This document shows positions 1 through 11,638 of a stretch of DNA of 64,000 bases, one piece after another. A program made the translations under genes and the position numbers. Every line of letters begins with the position of its first letter. Within the stretch, counting starts at the first letter, position 1. The notes under the pieces were generated by a model. It made no database searches. It was not told the origin of the DNA and saw only the letters and a program-made list of their open reading frames with translations. Where the stretch lies: contig NZ_WTVS01000001.1 in assembly GCF_012911005.2 (NCBI RefSeq), positions 171,865 through 235,864 of the forward strand, given 5' to 3'. The stretch comes from Aromatoleum toluolicum. Lineage in GTDB: Bacteria > Pseudomonadota > Gammaproteobacteria > Burkholderiales > Rhodocyclaceae.

Positions 1-135
1 CATCTGCGCGAACAGCGCAACGAAGGTCAGAACACCGATAAGCAGGGCAACGAGGCCGGCAACCGCGAACAGCAGTTCGAGGCGCTTGTTGCGCCGGATG
101 ATCTTTCTGATCAGGGGAATGTCTTCTGCTTTCAT
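1..135 (-). CDS. pstA: Phosphate ABC transporter permease PstA (N-terminal fragment)
   Basis: Only the first 45 codons are in the window; the gene runs off the left edge. Reading the minus strand from the ATG at 133-135 gives a short charged N-terminus (starting MKAEDIPLIR), a basic stretch, then a hydrophobic first membrane segment. It starts 10 bases after the pstC stop, the usual position and spacing of pstA in the high-affinity phosphate importer operon. PstA pairs with PstC in the inner membrane to form the phosphate channel. The identity rests mainly on context, because the permease signature region lies outside the window. Confidence 0.8.
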   Translation of the reverse strand, partial: MKAEDIPLIRKIIRRNKRLELLFAVAGLVALLIGVLTFVALFAQM

Positions 136-145
136 GCTGTTCTTC

Positions 146-1105
146 TCAATACGCTTCGCGGTACCGCCGCCGCACGACGTGCCCGACGAGATTCAGGGCA
201 AGCGTCATGAGCATCAGGCTCAGGCCGGCCGCGAAGATCGACTGGTAGCCGATGGAACCATGCGGGAGATCGCCCAGTGCGACCTGCACGATGTAGGCGG
301 AGATCGTCTGCGCCGGCTCGAGCGGATTCACCGTGAAGTTGGGCTGCATGCCCGCCGCCACCGCCACGATCATGGTTTCTCCCACGGCACGCGAAATTCC
401 GAGGATGTATGCAGACAGGATGCCCGACAAAGCCGCGGGGAAGACCACCCGAAACGCCGTCTGCAGCCTAGTCGCCCCCATGGCATACGAACCTTCGCGC
501 ATGCTCATCGGGACCGCGCGCATGGCGTCCTCGGCGAGTGAGCTCACGTATGGAATGATGGCGATCCCCATGACGATGCCGGCGCCGAGCATGTTGAATC
601 CCGACAGTTCCGGCATGAGCAGTTGCAGCATCGGAATGACTACCATCAGGGCAAAGTACCCGTACACGATGGTGGGAATGCCCCCGAGCAGTTCGAGGAA
701 GGGCTTGACCAATTCACGCACCGTCGGGCGGGCGAATTCGGAAAGATAGATCGCGATCGTTGTTCCCAGCGGTATCGCCACGATGAGCGCTACGGCAGAG
801 GTGGTCAGCGTGCCCGCAAGCAATGGCAGGATCCCGTAGCGCGGCTCGGCGAACAGCGGCGTCCACATCGTGTCAGTGAGAAAGGACCAGATCGACACGG
901 TGCCGAAGAAATTCACAGACTCGCTTACCAGCACCCAGATGATGCCGACCGTCGTGAGGACCGAGACGAACGCAGCGCCCAGAAGCAGGAGCTCGATCAG
1001 GCGCTCCTTGAAGTGGCGCAGCGCCTTCTTCGCAAGCCGGTCGCTGACGGACAGCGGACCGTGAGGCACGAGTGCGGCGGCACCGCCGGAATTGGTTTCT
1101 TGCAT
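146..1105 (-). CDS. pstC: Phosphate ABC transporter permease PstC
   Basis: Inner-membrane permease of the high-affinity phosphate importer PstSCAB. The 319-residue product has a cytoplasmic N-terminus, a first membrane span near residues 35-60, and further spans with the binding-protein-dependent transport loop (EGSYAMGATRLQTAF) that contacts the PstB ATPase. The open frame extends 18 codons upstream, but the ATG at 1103-1105 gives the usual PstC N-terminus (MQETNSGG). It lies 67 bases downstream of pstS with a hairpin between them, and pstA follows after 10 bases, so the three form one operon. Confidence 0.93.
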   Translation of the reverse strand: MQETNSGGAAALVPHGPLSVSDRLAKKALRHFKERLIELLLLGAAFVSVLTTVGIIWVLVSESVNFFGTVSIWSFLTDTMWTPLFAEPRYGILPLLAGTLTTSAVALIVAIPLGTTIAIYLSEFARPTVRELVKPFLELLGGIPTIVYGYFALMVVIPMLQLLMPELSGFNMLGAGIVMGIAIIPYVSSLAEDAMRAVPMSMREGSYAMGATRLQTAFRVVFPAALSGILSAYILGISRAVGETMIVAVAAGMQPNFTVNPLEPAQTISAYIVQVALGDLPHGSIGYQSIFAAGLSLMLMTLALNLVGHVVRRRYREAY

Positions 1106-1132
1106 TGGACGCCTACAGACGACAAAAGGGTA

Positions 1133-1151
1133 CCCAGGCGGAACGCCCGGG
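1133..1151 (-). promoter_or_regulatory. Intercistronic hairpin between pstS and pstC
   Basis: The arms cccaggcg and cgcccggg, separated by gaa, can form an 8-bp stem (one G-T pair) in the pstS-pstC spacer. There is no T-run, so it is not a classical terminator. Such hairpins commonly stabilise the upstream binding-protein message and lower expression of the downstream permease. That role is inferred here. Confidence 0.5.
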
Positions 1152-1172
1152 CACCGCAACCTTCAGATACGA

Positions 1173-2165
1173 TCAGAGCTTGGCTTCGCGAGCCAGCAGC
1201 GCATCGATCGTCACACCGACCTCTGCTTCGCCACTGAAGACGGTGCCGAGCTTCTTCTTGTTGACGTGGTCAAGGGCGATCTCGTAGGCCTTGGGCGGAA
1301 GCGGTACGTATTTCACCTCAGCCGCGAGCTTGCTCGCATTCTTCAGATAGTAGGTCACGAAGTCGCGGACTTCAGCCTTTTCCAGCGACTTTTCCGCGAC
1401 GTAGATGAAGATCGGACGCGACAGCGGATTGTACGAACCATCAAGCACCGCTGCCGGACCGGGCTGAACTGGCTTGCCTTCCTTATTCACGATCGGCACA
1501 GCCTTGAGCTTGCCCTGGTTCTCCGCGTAATAGGCATAACCGAAGTAGCCGATGGCATTGATGTCGCGGGAGACACCCTGCACCAGCACGTTGTCGTCCT
1601 CGGAGGCCGTGTAGTCGCCGCGCGAGGCCTTCGCTTTGCCGACGACCGCTTCCGTGAAGTAATCGAAGGTACCCGAATCGGAGCCCGCACCAAACAGCTT
1701 GAGCGGTGCATCAGGGAAGGACGGATCCACCTGCTTCCAGTTGGTGACGGTGCCCTGAGCCCCCGGCTCCCACATCTTCTTCAGCTGCTCGACCGACAGC
1801 TGCTTGATGAAGGCATTCTTGGGATTCGCGACGACGGTCAAGGCATCGAAAGCGACCGGCAGCTCGATGTACTTGATGCCGGCTTGCGAGCAGGCTTCCA
1901 TTTCCTTTTTCAGGATGGGCCGCGAGGCGTCGGCAATGTCGATTTCGCCGCGGCAGAACTTCTTGAAACCACCGCCGGTTCCGGAGATGCCGACCGTAAC
2001 CTTCACTGCACCTTTCTTCGCGGACTGGAAGTCCTCGGCGACTGCCTCGGTGACGGGGAACACCGTGCTCGAACCGTCGATCTTGACCACGGACTGGGCA
2101 TGCGCGACCTGCGCTCCCAGTACGAGGGCGGCGGCTGCGAGGGCAGTCTGCTTGAAACCCGACAT
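1173..2165 (-). CDS. pstS: Periplasmic phosphate-binding protein PstS
   Basis: Substrate-binding component of the phosphate ABC importer. The 330-residue product begins with a signal peptide (about residues 1-23, cleavage after AHA) followed by the phosphate-binding motif DGSSTVFP and, later, the SGTFDYF loop typical of the PstS/SphX family. The ATG at 2163-2165 is preferred over the longer open frame because a purine-rich site (TGGAGA) precedes it and it begins the signal peptide. It is the first gene of pstS-pstC-pstA. A candidate Pho box lies about 130 bases upstream, consistent with PhoB activation under phosphate starvation. Confidence 0.94.
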   Translation of the reverse strand: MSGFKQTALAAAALVLGAQVAHAQSVVKIDGSSTVFPVTEAVAEDFQSAKKGAVKVTVGISGTGGGFKKFCRGEIDIADASRPILKKEMEACSQAGIKYIELPVAFDALTVVANPKNAFIKQLSVEQLKKMWEPGAQGTVTNWKQVDPSFPDAPLKLFGAGSDSGTFDYFTEAVVGKAKASRGDYTASEDDNVLVQGVSRDINAIGYFGYAYYAENQGKLKAVPIVNKEGKPVQPGPAAVLDGSYNPLSRPIFIYVAEKSLEKAEVRDFVTYYLKNASKLAAEVKYVPLPPKAYEIALDHVNKKKLGTVFSGEAEVGVTIDALLAREAKL

Positions 2166-2291
2166 AGTGAATCTCCAGTGAATGAACTCAATCGTTGTCC
2201 GAACCGGATGCATCGCACAGAGCCCGGAGGCAGGGCAAGTCGCATCACCACGCGGACGCATTCCGAAGTGCGCACACTTTAGATGCAGCAC

Positions 2292-2309
2292 ATTTCAGGA
2301 ATGTGACAG
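2292..2309 (-). promoter_or_regulatory. Candidate Pho box (PhoB site) for pstS
   Basis: On the minus strand the sequence reads CTGTCAC, four bases, then CTGAAAT. The PhoB consensus is two 7-mers CTGTCAT spaced by four bases, so the halves match 6/7 and 5/7. A -10-like element (TCTAAA) follows about 8-10 bases later, the spacing expected of PhoB-activated promoters that lack a good -35. Sequence match and gene context support it; binding is inferred. Confidence 0.65.
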
Positions 2310-2323
2310 TTCATATACGGGGA

Positions 2324-3685
2324 TCAACAGTGGCCGGTCGTTGCTCTCTCGATGCAATCGGCGATTTCACGCGCAAGGCCTTCCACCTCGGCGCCGTCCT
2401 GCCCTTCCACCATGACCCGCAGCAGCGGTTCGGTACCCGACGGACGAAGCAGCACACGGCCACGGCTCCCCAACCGCGACGCGGCATCCTTGGCAGCCGA
2501 GGCAATGCCCGTATGCGCCTGCCAGTCGAATCCGGCCGGAAGCTTTACGTTGATCAACTTCTGTGGATAGAAGACGAGATCCGCGCACGCTTCGGCAAGG
2601 CTCTTTCCCGTCTGCTGCAGGGCGGCGAGCACCTGCAGGGCGGAGATGATGCCGTCTCCCGTGGTGTGCCGATCGAGACAGATGATGTGGCCCGAGTTCT
2701 CTCCACCCAGCTTCCAGCCCTTCTCCTGCAGCATCTCGAGCACATAGCGGTCTCCCACCTTCGCCCGCGCGAAGGGAACCCCAAGCCTCCCGATCGCATG
2801 TTCGAAGCCGAGATTGCTCATGAGGGTGCCCACGACGCCATCGAGACGTTCCTGACCTCTTTGCGCCGATGCGATCACGTAAAGAAGCTTGTCGCCATCA
2901 TAGAGTTCGCCGCGCGCGTCGACCATCATCACACGGTCGCCGTCGCCATCGAGCGCGATCCCGAGATCTGCCTTGTTGGCCAGTACTGCCGCACGCAGAT
3001 GCTCCGGCGAAGTCGCTCCGCAACGCTCGTTGATGTTGAGCCCGTTGGGCTCGACGCCGACCGACACCACTTCGGCCCCGAGTTCGTGGAACACGCTCGG
3101 TGCGATGTGGTACGCCGCTCCATTGGCACAGTCGAGGACGATCCTGAGCTCTCGCAGATCCAGCTCGTTCGGGAAGGTGCTCTTGCAGAATTCCACATAA
3201 CGGCCTGCCGCGTCATCGATGCGCCGAGCCTTCCCGAGCCTGGCAGACTCCGCACAGCCCATCGGCTGATCCACGCGCGCTTCGATTTCCATCTCGACGG
3301 CATCCGGCAACTTGCTGCCGTTGGCCGAGAAGAACTTGATGCCGTTATCGAAATACGGGTTGTGCGAAGCGGAGATCACCACACCGGCCTGCAAGCGCAG
3401 GGCGCGGGTGAGGTAGGCCACGGCCGGGGTCGGAATCGGCCCCGCGAGCAGCACGTCGACTCCGGCGGCAGCGAGACCCGCCTCCAAGGCCGCCTCGAGC
3501 ATGTAGCCGGAAATCCGCGTGTCCTTGCCGATCAGTACCGCAGGCCGCTCGCCACGCGGCAATTGCTCCCGCCCGATGATCGTCACGCCCGCGGCGTAGC
3601 CGAGCCGCATGACGAAATCAGGCGTGATCGCGGAGTCGCCGACCTTGCCGCGGACTCCGTCGGTACCGAAATATTTGCGTGCCAT
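2324..3685 (-). CDS. glmM: Phosphoglucosamine mutase GlmM
   Basis: Converts glucosamine-6-phosphate to glucosamine-1-phosphate, on the way to UDP-GlcNAc for peptidoglycan and lipopolysaccharide. The 453-residue length is normal. The N-terminus YFGTDGVRG, the phospho-serine loop SASHNP (catalytic Ser near residue 107) and the Mg-binding loop DGDGDR are all visible. The ATG at 3683-3685 is chosen over an ATG six codons upstream because GGAAG sits just before it and homologues start [10 protein letters not shown]. It follows folP on the same strand (63-base gap), the classic ftsH-folP-glmM order. Confidence 0.96.
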   Translation of the reverse strand: MARKYFGTDGVRGKVGDSAITPDFVMRLGYAAGVTIIGREQLPRGERPAVLIGKDTRISGYMLEAALEAGLAAAGVDVLLAGPIPTPAVAYLTRALRLQAGVVISASHNPYFDNGIKFFSANGSKLPDAVEMEIEARVDQPMGCAESARLGKARRIDDAAGRYVEFCKSTFPNELDLRELRIVLDCANGAAYHIAPSVFHELGAEVVSVGVEPNGLNINERCGATSPEHLRAAVLANKADLGIALDGDGDRVMMVDARGELYDGDKLLYVIASAQRGQERLDGVVGTLMSNLGFEHAIGRLGVPFARAKVGDRYVLEMLQEKGWKLGGENSGHIICLDRHTTGDGIISALQVLAALQQTGKSLAEACADLVFYPQKLINVKLPAGFDWQAHTGIASAAKDAASRLGSRGRVLLRPSGTEPLLRVMVEGQDGAEVEGLAREIADCIERATTGHC

Positions 3686-3748
3686 GACTGCTTCCGATTG
3701 CAAAACTCCAATTATCGCATTCTCAGCGGTCGCGGCGACAGCTGCCGA

Positions 3749-4582
3749 TCAGGACGCGCCGAACCGTACCGCCTCCCAGACGGCAACGGCATCGCGCGTC
3801 TGCGCCACATCATGAACGCGGACGATGCGCGCCCCGCGTTCGATGGCGATCAGGGCGGCCGCGACGCTTGCGACGGTCCGGTCTGCAACAGCACGTCCGG
3901 TAATTGCACCCAACATCGACTTGCGCGACACACCGATGAGCAGTGGATAACCCGTCCCGAGGAAGCGGTCGAGCGCGCGCATCAGCGCGAGATTGTGCTC
4001 CAGCGTCTTGCCGAAGCCGAAACCGGGATCGAGGACGATGCGCTCCCTGGCGACCCCCTGCCCCTCCAGCACACGCACCTGTCGATCAAGAAAATCGATC
4101 ACCTCGCCTACCACATCATCGTAGTGAGGGGCCGCCTGCATGCTGCGCGGTTCGCCCTGCATGTGCATCACGCACAAAGCGGCATCGGAATCGCTCACCG
4201 CCTCGATCGCCCCCGGCGCGCGGAATCCGTTGATGTCGTTGATCAGACTCGCACCCGCAGCCAGGGACGCGCGCATCACCGCGGGCTTGACCGTGTCGAT
4301 GGAGACAGGAACCGGCCAGTCGGCAAGCCGTTCGACAAGGGGAACCACGCGGTCGAGCTCCTCCTGCTCTGACACGGAATCGGACCCCGGGCGGGTCGAC
4401 TCGCCGCCGATATCGAGGATGTGCGCGCCGGCCGCGACTGCGCTTTCGCAGCGCCGCAGGGCGGCATCGATGTCATGGCCGAGCCCATCTCCGCTGAACG
4501 AGTCAGGCGTGGTGTTGATGATGGCCATGATGCGCGGGCGCTCGAGATCGATGTCGAACCGGCCACACTTTAGAACCGCCAT
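3749..4582 (-). CDS. folP: Dihydropteroate synthase FolP
   Basis: Condenses p-aminobenzoate with hydroxymethyl-dihydropterin diphosphate to give dihydropteroate in folate synthesis; this is the sulfonamide target. The 277-residue product has the family motifs MAIINTTPDSFS (pterin-binding loop 1) and DIGGESTRPG (loop 2), then the TIM-barrel segments SIDT and DPGFGFGKT. An AGGAG site precedes the ATG. The ftsH terminator ends only about 16 bases upstream, so expression needs read-through or a promoter inside ftsH. Confidence 0.95.
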   Translation of the reverse strand: MAVLKCGRFDIDLERPRIMAIINTTPDSFSGDGLGHDIDAALRRCESAVAAGAHILDIGGESTRPGSDSVSEQEELDRVVPLVERLADWPVPVSIDTVKPAVMRASLAAGASLINDINGFRAPGAIEAVSDSDAALCVMHMQGEPRSMQAAPHYDDVVGEVIDFLDRQVRVLEGQGVARERIVLDPGFGFGKTLEHNLALMRALDRFLGTGYPLLIGVSRKSMLGAITGRAVADRTVASVAAALIAIERGARIVRVHDVAQTRDAVAVWEAVRFGAS

Positions 4583-4597
4583 GTCTTCATTCTCCTG

Positions 4598-4632
4598 AAA
4601 AAGAATCGGGCCGACTCACGTCGGCCCGATTC
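4598..4632 (-). terminator. Intrinsic terminator after ftsH, just before folP
   Basis: A perfect 13-bp stem (GAATCGGGCCGAC with its complement, loop of four) is followed on the minus strand by TTTTT at 4602-4598. It lies about 25 bases beyond the ftsH stop and directly abuts the folP ribosome binding site. Confidence 0.9.
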
Positions 4633-4656
4633 TGATTGCGTCAAAATCTGATCGGA

Positions 4657-6552
<1,896 letters not shown>

Positions 6553-6670
6553 CTTCTTTCCTTATGAGCCCATGGGGGCAGCGAAACATTGACCCATTCT
6601 AGTGGCGAACGTTCCACTGCGTAAACCAATGGTCACGATCGAAACAGTCAATCGACGCAGCAGGTTCAAC

Positions 6671-7294
6671 TCAGCCGGGCCTGCGCCTCAGCCCCAGGAG
6701 ATAGACCTCGGCGCTGCGGTCGCGCGAGGCCTTCGGCTTGCGCACCTGAAGCGAGGCGAAATGGCGCTGGATCTCGCTACGGAACTCCATGAAGCCGATG
6801 CCCTGAAACACCTTGATAAGAAAGTTTCCGCCAGGTTTCAGATGCCGTGCCGCGAAATCGAGGGCCAGCTCGCCAAGATGGATGGAACGCGCCTGGTCCA
6901 CCATGTCGATACCCGACATATTGGGGGCCATGTCCGAAAGTACAAGGTCGACCGGCTCACCCGCGAGCCGGCTTTCGAGGTCCCCCAGCACGGCATCCTC
7001 CTGAAAGTCGCCCTGAATGAACTCCATGCCGGGCAATGGCTCGACGGGGAGCAGGTCGAGCGCGAACACACGCCCGGCCCTGCCGACGCGTTGCAGCGCG
7101 ACCTGAGCCCACGAGCCGGGAGCGGCTCCGAGGTCGACAACGACCATGCCGGGCCGCAGCAGGTGGTCCTTGTCATCGATCTCCATCAGCTTGTACGCGG
7201 CACGCGAACGGTAGCCTTCACTCTTCGCACGCTGCACATAGGAGTCGTTCACGTGCTCGTGCATCCATGCCTTGCTGGTCTTGGTCCTAGTCAT
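6671..7294 (-). CDS. rlmE: 23S rRNA 2'-O-ribose methyltransferase RlmE (FtsJ/RrmJ)
   Basis: Methylates U2552 of 23S rRNA in the large subunit using S-adenosylmethionine. The product has the SAM-binding motif [18 protein letters not shown] and the catalytic K-D-K-E set, including the lysine in FLIKVFQG. The start is uncertain: ATG at 7292-7294 gives 207 residues beginning [10 protein letters not shown], while ATG at 7307-7309 adds five residues. Neither has a strong ribosome site. It lies directly upstream of ftsH and is divergent from yhbY with a gap of about 25-40 bases, the usual betaproteobacterial order. Confidence 0.93.
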   Translation of the reverse strand: MTRTKTSKAWMHEHVNDSYVQRAKSEGYRSRAAYKLMEIDDKDHLLRPGMVVVDLGAAPGSWAQVALQRVGRAGRVFALDLLPVEPLPGMEFIQGDFQEDAVLGDLESRLAGEPVDLVLSDMAPNMSGIDMVDQARSIHLGELALDFAARHLKPGGNFLIKVFQGIGFMEFRSEIQRHFASLQVRKPKASRDRSAEVYLLGLRRRPG

Positions 7295-7333
7295 GGGAGT
7301 AGAATCCATGCCCCTGAAAGATTTGAGAAAACG

Positions 7334-7801
7334 ATGATCGAACTATCCCCTGCCCGTCGCCGCGAATTGCGGGCCGCGGCCCACCATCTGAACCCGGTTG
7401 TCAGCGTCGCGGGCAACGGGCTCACGCCGGCCGTGCTGGGCGAGATCGACCGTTCCCTGCAGGCACATGAGCTTATCAAGATCAAGGTTCATGGTACCGA
7501 GCGCTCCGACCGCGATGCGCTGATGCAGGCAATCTGTGCGGAACTCGACGCCGCCCCGGTGCAGCACATCGGAACGATCCTGGTCATGTGGCGCGAACGT
7601 CGCGAAGAGGAAGCGGCAGCGTCGTCGAAACCTGCCTCTGCGGTGAATGCGCCGCGCGCCGCCAAGGCCAAGTCGGCCCGAGCATTCGCCGCCGCTGCGC
7701 GACGCACCGCGCTCATCAAGGCCGCCGCGGACAAGAAACGGCTGGCAGAAAAGCGCACCAGAAGCCCCGCTCGCAAGTCCGGGCCGCTCGGCAACAAGTG
7801 A
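7334..7801 (+). CDS. yhbY: YhbY family CRM-domain RNA-binding protein
   Basis: Small protein with a CRM (chloroplast RNA splicing and ribosome maturation) fold, associated with pre-50S ribosomal particles. Residues 1-95 form the CRM domain, with the conserved [12 protein letters not shown] and ELIKIKVHG segments. Residues 96-155 form an Ala/Lys/Arg-rich tail that the short E. coli-type YhbY lacks, probably a disordered RNA-binding extension. The open frame runs far upstream, but this ATG begins the recognisable domain ([10 protein letters not shown]) and sits after GAGAAAACG. A terminator follows about 50 bases downstream. Confidence 0.88.
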   Translation: MIELSPARRRELRAAAHHLNPVVSVAGNGLTPAVLGEIDRSLQAHELIKIKVHGTERSDRDALMQAICAELDAAPVQHIGTILVMWRERREEEAAASSKPASAVNAPRAAKAKSARAFAAAARRTALIKAAADKKRLAEKRTRSPARKSGPLGNK

Positions 7802-7850
7802 TCACGAATCGCTGCACGGGGCAAATGCCGCCCCTCACGGAATCGCATAG

Positions 7851-7884
7851 CGGGCCGGGGCATTACTCCCGGCCCGTTTGCTTT
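7851..7884 (+). terminator. Intrinsic terminator after yhbY
   Basis: A perfect 9-bp GC stem (CGGGCCGGG / CCCGGCCCG, eight-base loop) is followed by TTTGCTTT. It ends at the stop codon of the convergent greA gene. The minus-strand reading has no T-run, so it mainly serves yhbY. Confidence 0.8.
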
Positions 7885-8360
7885 CAGATGTAGAGTACTT
7901 CGATAATCTCGTACTCGCGCACGCCGCCCGGTGCCTGCACCTCGGCGATGTCGCCGGCGTACTTGCCGATCAGCGCGCGGGCAATTGGAGAACTGATGGA
8001 AATCTTGTTCTCCTTGATGTCGGCCTCGTCGTCACCGACGATCTGGTAGGTGACGGTCTTCCCGGACTCCATGTCCTCGAGGTTTACGGTCGCACCGAAC
8101 ACACAGCGCCCGTCGGCATCGAGAAGGCGCGGATCGATAATCTGCGCGTTCGCAATCTTTCCCTCGACTTCCTTGATCCGGCCCTCGATGAAGCCCTGAC
8201 GCTCCTTTGCCGCGTCGTATTCCGCGTTTTCGGAGAGGTCGCCGTGCGACCGCGCCTCGGCGATGGCCGCGATCACGCTCGGACGATCGACGGTCTTGAG
8301 GCGATGCAGTTCGATGCGCAGCTTTTCCGCACCGTTCACGGTAAGGGGAGTCTTGTTCAT
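7884..8360 (-). CDS. greA: Transcription elongation factor GreA
   Basis: Rescues backtracked RNA polymerase by stimulating cleavage of the nascent transcript through the secondary channel. The 158-residue length is standard. It has an N-terminal coiled coil carrying the acidic tip ([18 protein letters not shown]) and a C-terminal FKBP-like domain ([18 protein letters not shown]). Its ATG overlaps the carB stop by four bases (ATGA), so it is translationally coupled to carAB, a common arrangement in proteobacteria. Confidence 0.96.
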   Translation of the reverse strand: MNKTPLTVNGAEKLRIELHRLKTVDRPSVIAAIAEARSHGDLSENAEYDAAKERQGFIEGRIKEVEGKIANAQIIDPRLLDADGRCVFGATVNLEDMESGKTVTYQIVGDDEADIKENKISISSPIARALIGKYAGDIAEVQAPGGVREYEIIEVLYI

Positions 8361-11300
8361 GATTGCTTGTTCAATTCCGCGTGCAGGGACTGCAGGCCGT
8401 AGACCTCGAGTCCTTCAAGGTGGCGCATGCCCATGCAGGCGGCGCGGGCACCCTCGATGGTCGTGAACACCGTGAGCTTGGCAGCAAGCGCGCTCGTACG
8501 GATGGACCGCGAGTCGACGATCGCCTGGCGCTTCTCCTCGACGGTGTTGATGACCATGCTGACTTCGTTGTTCTTGATCATGTCCACGATGTGCGGACGT
8601 CCCTCGGTGACCTTGTTGACTACGTTCACGGGAATTCCCGCTGCTTCGATCGCCGAAGCCGTTCCCCGCGTGGCGACGATACGGAAACCGAGTTCATTCA
8701 GTTCGCGCGCCACTTCGACGGCACCACCGCGGTCGGTGGGCTTCACGCTGATGAATGCCGTGCCCGATTGCGGCAGCCGCACGCCCGCGGCGAGTTGCGA
8801 CTTCACGAACGCTTCCGCGAAACTGCGGCCGACCCCCATGACTTCGCCGGTGGACTTCATCTCGGGTCCGAGGATGGTATCCACACCCGGGAACTTGACG
8901 AACGGGAATACCGCTTCCTTGACCGAGAAGTACGGCGGAACGATTTCGCCGGTGACACCCTGGCTGGCAAGGCTCTGCCCTGCCATGCAGCGAGCGGCGA
9001 CCTTCGCGAGCTGCAGCCCGCAGGCTTTGGAGACGAAGGGCACGGTGCGTGAAGCACGCGGGTTGACTTCGAGGACGTAGACGGTCGCATCGTCACCTTC
9101 GCCCTGGATGGCGAACTGGACGTTCATGAGACCGCAGACGTTGAGCGCTCGCGCCATCGCCTCGGTCTGCCGGCGCAGTTCGTCCTGCAGTCGGGCCGAA
9201 AGCGTGTACGGCGGCAGGGAGCACGCCGAATCACCGGAGTGAACGCCAGCCTGTTCAATGTGTTCCATGATGCCGCCGATGATGATCTGCTCGCCATCGG
9301 ACAGCGCATCGACGTCCACCTCGGTGGCGTCATTGAGGAAGCGATCGAGGAGCACCGGCGACTCGTTGGAGACCTTCACGGCCTCGCGCATGTAGCGCTC
9401 GAGATCCTTCTGCTCATGCACGATTTCCATCGCGCGGCCGCCGAGCACGTAGCTGGGACGCACGACGAGCGGATAGCCGATTTCCGCCGCGAGCCGCACG
9501 GCCGCCTCGGGGGTTCGGGCGGTACGGTTGGGCGGCTGCTTGAGGCCGAGATCGTTGAGCAACTTCTGGAAGCGCTCGCGGTCCTCGGCCGCATCGATCA
9601 TGTCGGGGCTCGTGCCGATGATGGGCACGCCGTTCTCTTCCAGGGCCTGCGCACGCTTGAGCGGCGTCTGGCCACCGAACTGGACGATGACGCCCACGGG
9701 CTTCTCGATATGCACGATCTCGAGGATGTCCTCGAGCGTGATCGGCTCGAAATACAGGCGATCGGACGTGTCGTAGTCGGTCGAGACGGTCTCGGGGTTG
9801 CAGTTGACCATGATGGTCTCGTAACCGTCTTCGCGCAGGGCGAGCGCGGCGTGGACGCAACAGTAGTCGAACTCGATACCCTGGCCGATGCGGTTGGGAC
9901 CGCCGCCGAGGACCATGATCTTCTTCTTGTCCGTCGGACGCGCTTCGCACTCTTCCTCATAGGAGGAGTACATGTAGGCGGTCGAGGTCGCGAATTCGGC
10001 GGCGCAGGTATCTACGCGCTTGAACACGGGGCGCACACCGTTGGCGTGACGGTGCAGGCGCACGGCAGTTTCATCCACGCCGAGCAGCTTCGCAATGCGG
10101 CGATCGGAGAAGCCCTTGCGCTTGAGTCCACGCAGTTCGGGCGCCTGTATCGCCTTCAGCGAACGACCGGTGATGGCCTTCTCCGTCAGGACGATATCCT
10201 CGATCTGCGCGAGGAACCAGGAATCGATCTTGGTCAGGTTGAACACCTGCTCCTGCGTGTAGCCTTCGCGGAAAGCCTGGCCGACGTACCAGATGCGCTG
10301 TGCACCGGGATTCGCGAGTTCGTGCTCGAGGTCGGCACGATCGGCCTCGACCTCGTCGAGACCGTAGACACCCACTTCCAGCCCGCGCAGGGCCTTCTGG
10401 AAGGACTCCTGGAAGGTACGGCCCATCGCCATGACTTCGCCGACCGATTTCATCTGCGTGGTAAGTCGGTCGTTCGCCTGCGGGAACTTCTCGAAGGCAA
10501 AACGCGGAATCTTGGTGACCACGTAGTCGATCGAGGGCTCGAACGAAGCCGGCGTCGCACCGCCCGTGATGTCGTTCTTGAGCTCGTCGAGCGTGTAGCC
10601 GACGGCGAGCTTCGCCGCGACCTTGGCGATGGGAAAACCAGTGGCCTTCGATGCGAGCGCGGATGAACGCGACACGCGCGGGTTCATCTCGATGACGATC
10701 ATGCGACCGTCCTTGGGGTTGATCGCGAACTGAACGTTCGAACCGCCGGTATCCACGCCGATCTCGCGCAACACCGCGATCGAGGCGTTGCGCAGGATCT
10801 GGTATTCCTTGTCGGTAAGCGTCTGCGCCGGCGCGACGGTGATCGAGTCGCCGGTATGCACGCCCATCGGGTCGAGGTTTTCGATCGAGCAGACGATAAT
10901 GCAGTTGTCCGCGCGGTCGCGGACGACTTCCATCTCGTACTCTTTCCAGCCGAGCAGCGACTCTTCGATCAACAGCTCGTTGGTCGGGCTCGCCTCGAGG
11001 CCGCGCTTGCAGATCTCCTGGAACTCTTCCATGTTGTAGGCAATACCACCGCCGGTGCCGCCGAGCGTGAAGCTCGGACGGATGATCGCCGGAAAGCCAA
11101 TGCCGCCTTGAACCTGCAGCGCCTCTTCCATGCTGTGGGCGATGCCCGAGCGCGCCGAACCGAGACCGATCTTGGTCATCGCGTCCTTGAACTTCAAGCG
11201 ATCTTCGGCCTTGTCGATCGCCTCGCGCGAGGCGCCGATGAGCTCCACGCCATACTTCTCCAGCACGCCATGCTTGGCGAGATCGAGCGCGCAGTTGAGC

Positions 11301-11584
11301 GCGGTCTGGCCGCCCATTGTGGGAAGCAGCGCGTCGGGGCGCTCCTTTTCGATGATGCGCTCGACCACCTGCCAGGTGATGGGCTCGATGTAGGTGACGT
11401 CGGCGGTACCCGGGTCGGTCATGATCGTGGCCGGGTTCGAGTTCACCAGGACGACCTTGTAACCCTCCTCGCGCAGCGCCTTGCAGGCCTGGGCACCGGA
11501 GTAGTCGAATTCGCACGCCTGCCCGATGATGATCGGGCCAGCGCCGATGATGAGAATGCTTTGAATGTCTGTGCGCTTAGGCAT
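8357..11584 (-). CDS. carB: Carbamoyl-phosphate synthase large subunit CarB
   Basis: Makes carbamoyl phosphate from ammonia, bicarbonate and two ATP for arginine and pyrimidine synthesis, working with the glutaminase CarA. The 1075-residue length is normal. Two homologous ATP-grasp halves are visible, beginning [14 protein letters not shown] and [13 protein letters not shown], with the ATP-binding segments FTLGGTGGG and [10 protein letters not shown], and a C-terminal allosteric MGS-like domain that binds UMP and ornithine in the E. coli enzyme. It lies 54 bases after carA and overlaps greA by four bases. Confidence 0.97.
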   Translation of the reverse strand: MPKRTDIQSILIIGAGPIIIGQACEFDYSGAQACKALREEGYKVVLVNSNPATIMTDPGTADVTYIEPITWQVVERIIEKERPDALLPTMGGQTALNCALDLAKHGVLEKYGVELIGASREAIDKAEDRLKFKDAMTKIGLGSARSGIAHSMEEALQVQGGIGFPAIIRPSFTLGGTGGGIAYNMEEFQEICKRGLEASPTNELLIEESLLGWKEYEMEVVRDRADNCIIVCSIENLDPMGVHTGDSITVAPAQTLTDKEYQILRNASIAVLREIGVDTGGSNVQFAINPKDGRMIVIEMNPRVSRSSALASKATGFPIAKVAAKLAVGYTLDELKNDITGGATPASFEPSIDYVVTKIPRFAFEKFPQANDRLTTQMKSVGEVMAMGRTFQESFQKALRGLEVGVYGLDEVEADRADLEHELANPGAQRIWYVGQAFREGYTQEQVFNLTKIDSWFLAQIEDIVLTEKAITGRSLKAIQAPELRGLKRKGFSDRRIAKLLGVDETAVRLHRHANGVRPVFKRVDTCAAEFATSTAYMYSSYEEECEARPTDKKKIMVLGGGPNRIGQGIEFDYCCVHAALALREDGYETIMVNCNPETVSTDYDTSDRLYFEPITLEDILEIVHIEKPVGVIVQFGGQTPLKRAQALEENGVPIIGTSPDMIDAAEDRERFQKLLNDLGLKQPPNRTARTPEAAVRLAAEIGYPLVVRPSYVLGGRAMEIVHEQKDLERYMREAVKVSNESPVLLDRFLNDATEVDVDALSDGEQIIIGGIMEHIEQAGVHSGDSACSLPPYTLSARLQDELRRQTEAMARALNVCGLMNVQFAIQGEGDDATVYVLEVNPRASRTVPFVSKACGLQLAKVAARCMAGQSLASQGVTGEIVPPYFSVKEAVFPFVKFPGVDTILGPEMKSTGEVMGVGRSFAEAFVKSQLAAGVRLPQSGTAFISVKPTDRGGAVEVARELNELGFRIVATRGTASAIEAAGIPVNVVNKVTEGRPHIVDMIKNNEVSMVINTVEEKRQAIVDSRSIRTSALAAKLTVFTTIEGARAACMGMRHLEGLEVYGLQSLHAELNKQS

Positions 11585-11638
11585 TGCCTAACCTCGGTCT
11601 TGCGTTGGGGAGCGGCAGCGCGGGCTGCCGCTTGCGAA

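Noticed and set aside
2195..4372. A 725-residue open frame on the plus strand opposite glmM and folP
   Set aside because: It lies antisense to two well-supported genes, shows no recognisable motif, and is expected from GC-rich codon usage. The same applies to long frames opposite dnaK (23363-25507) and asd/leuB (46039-48276).
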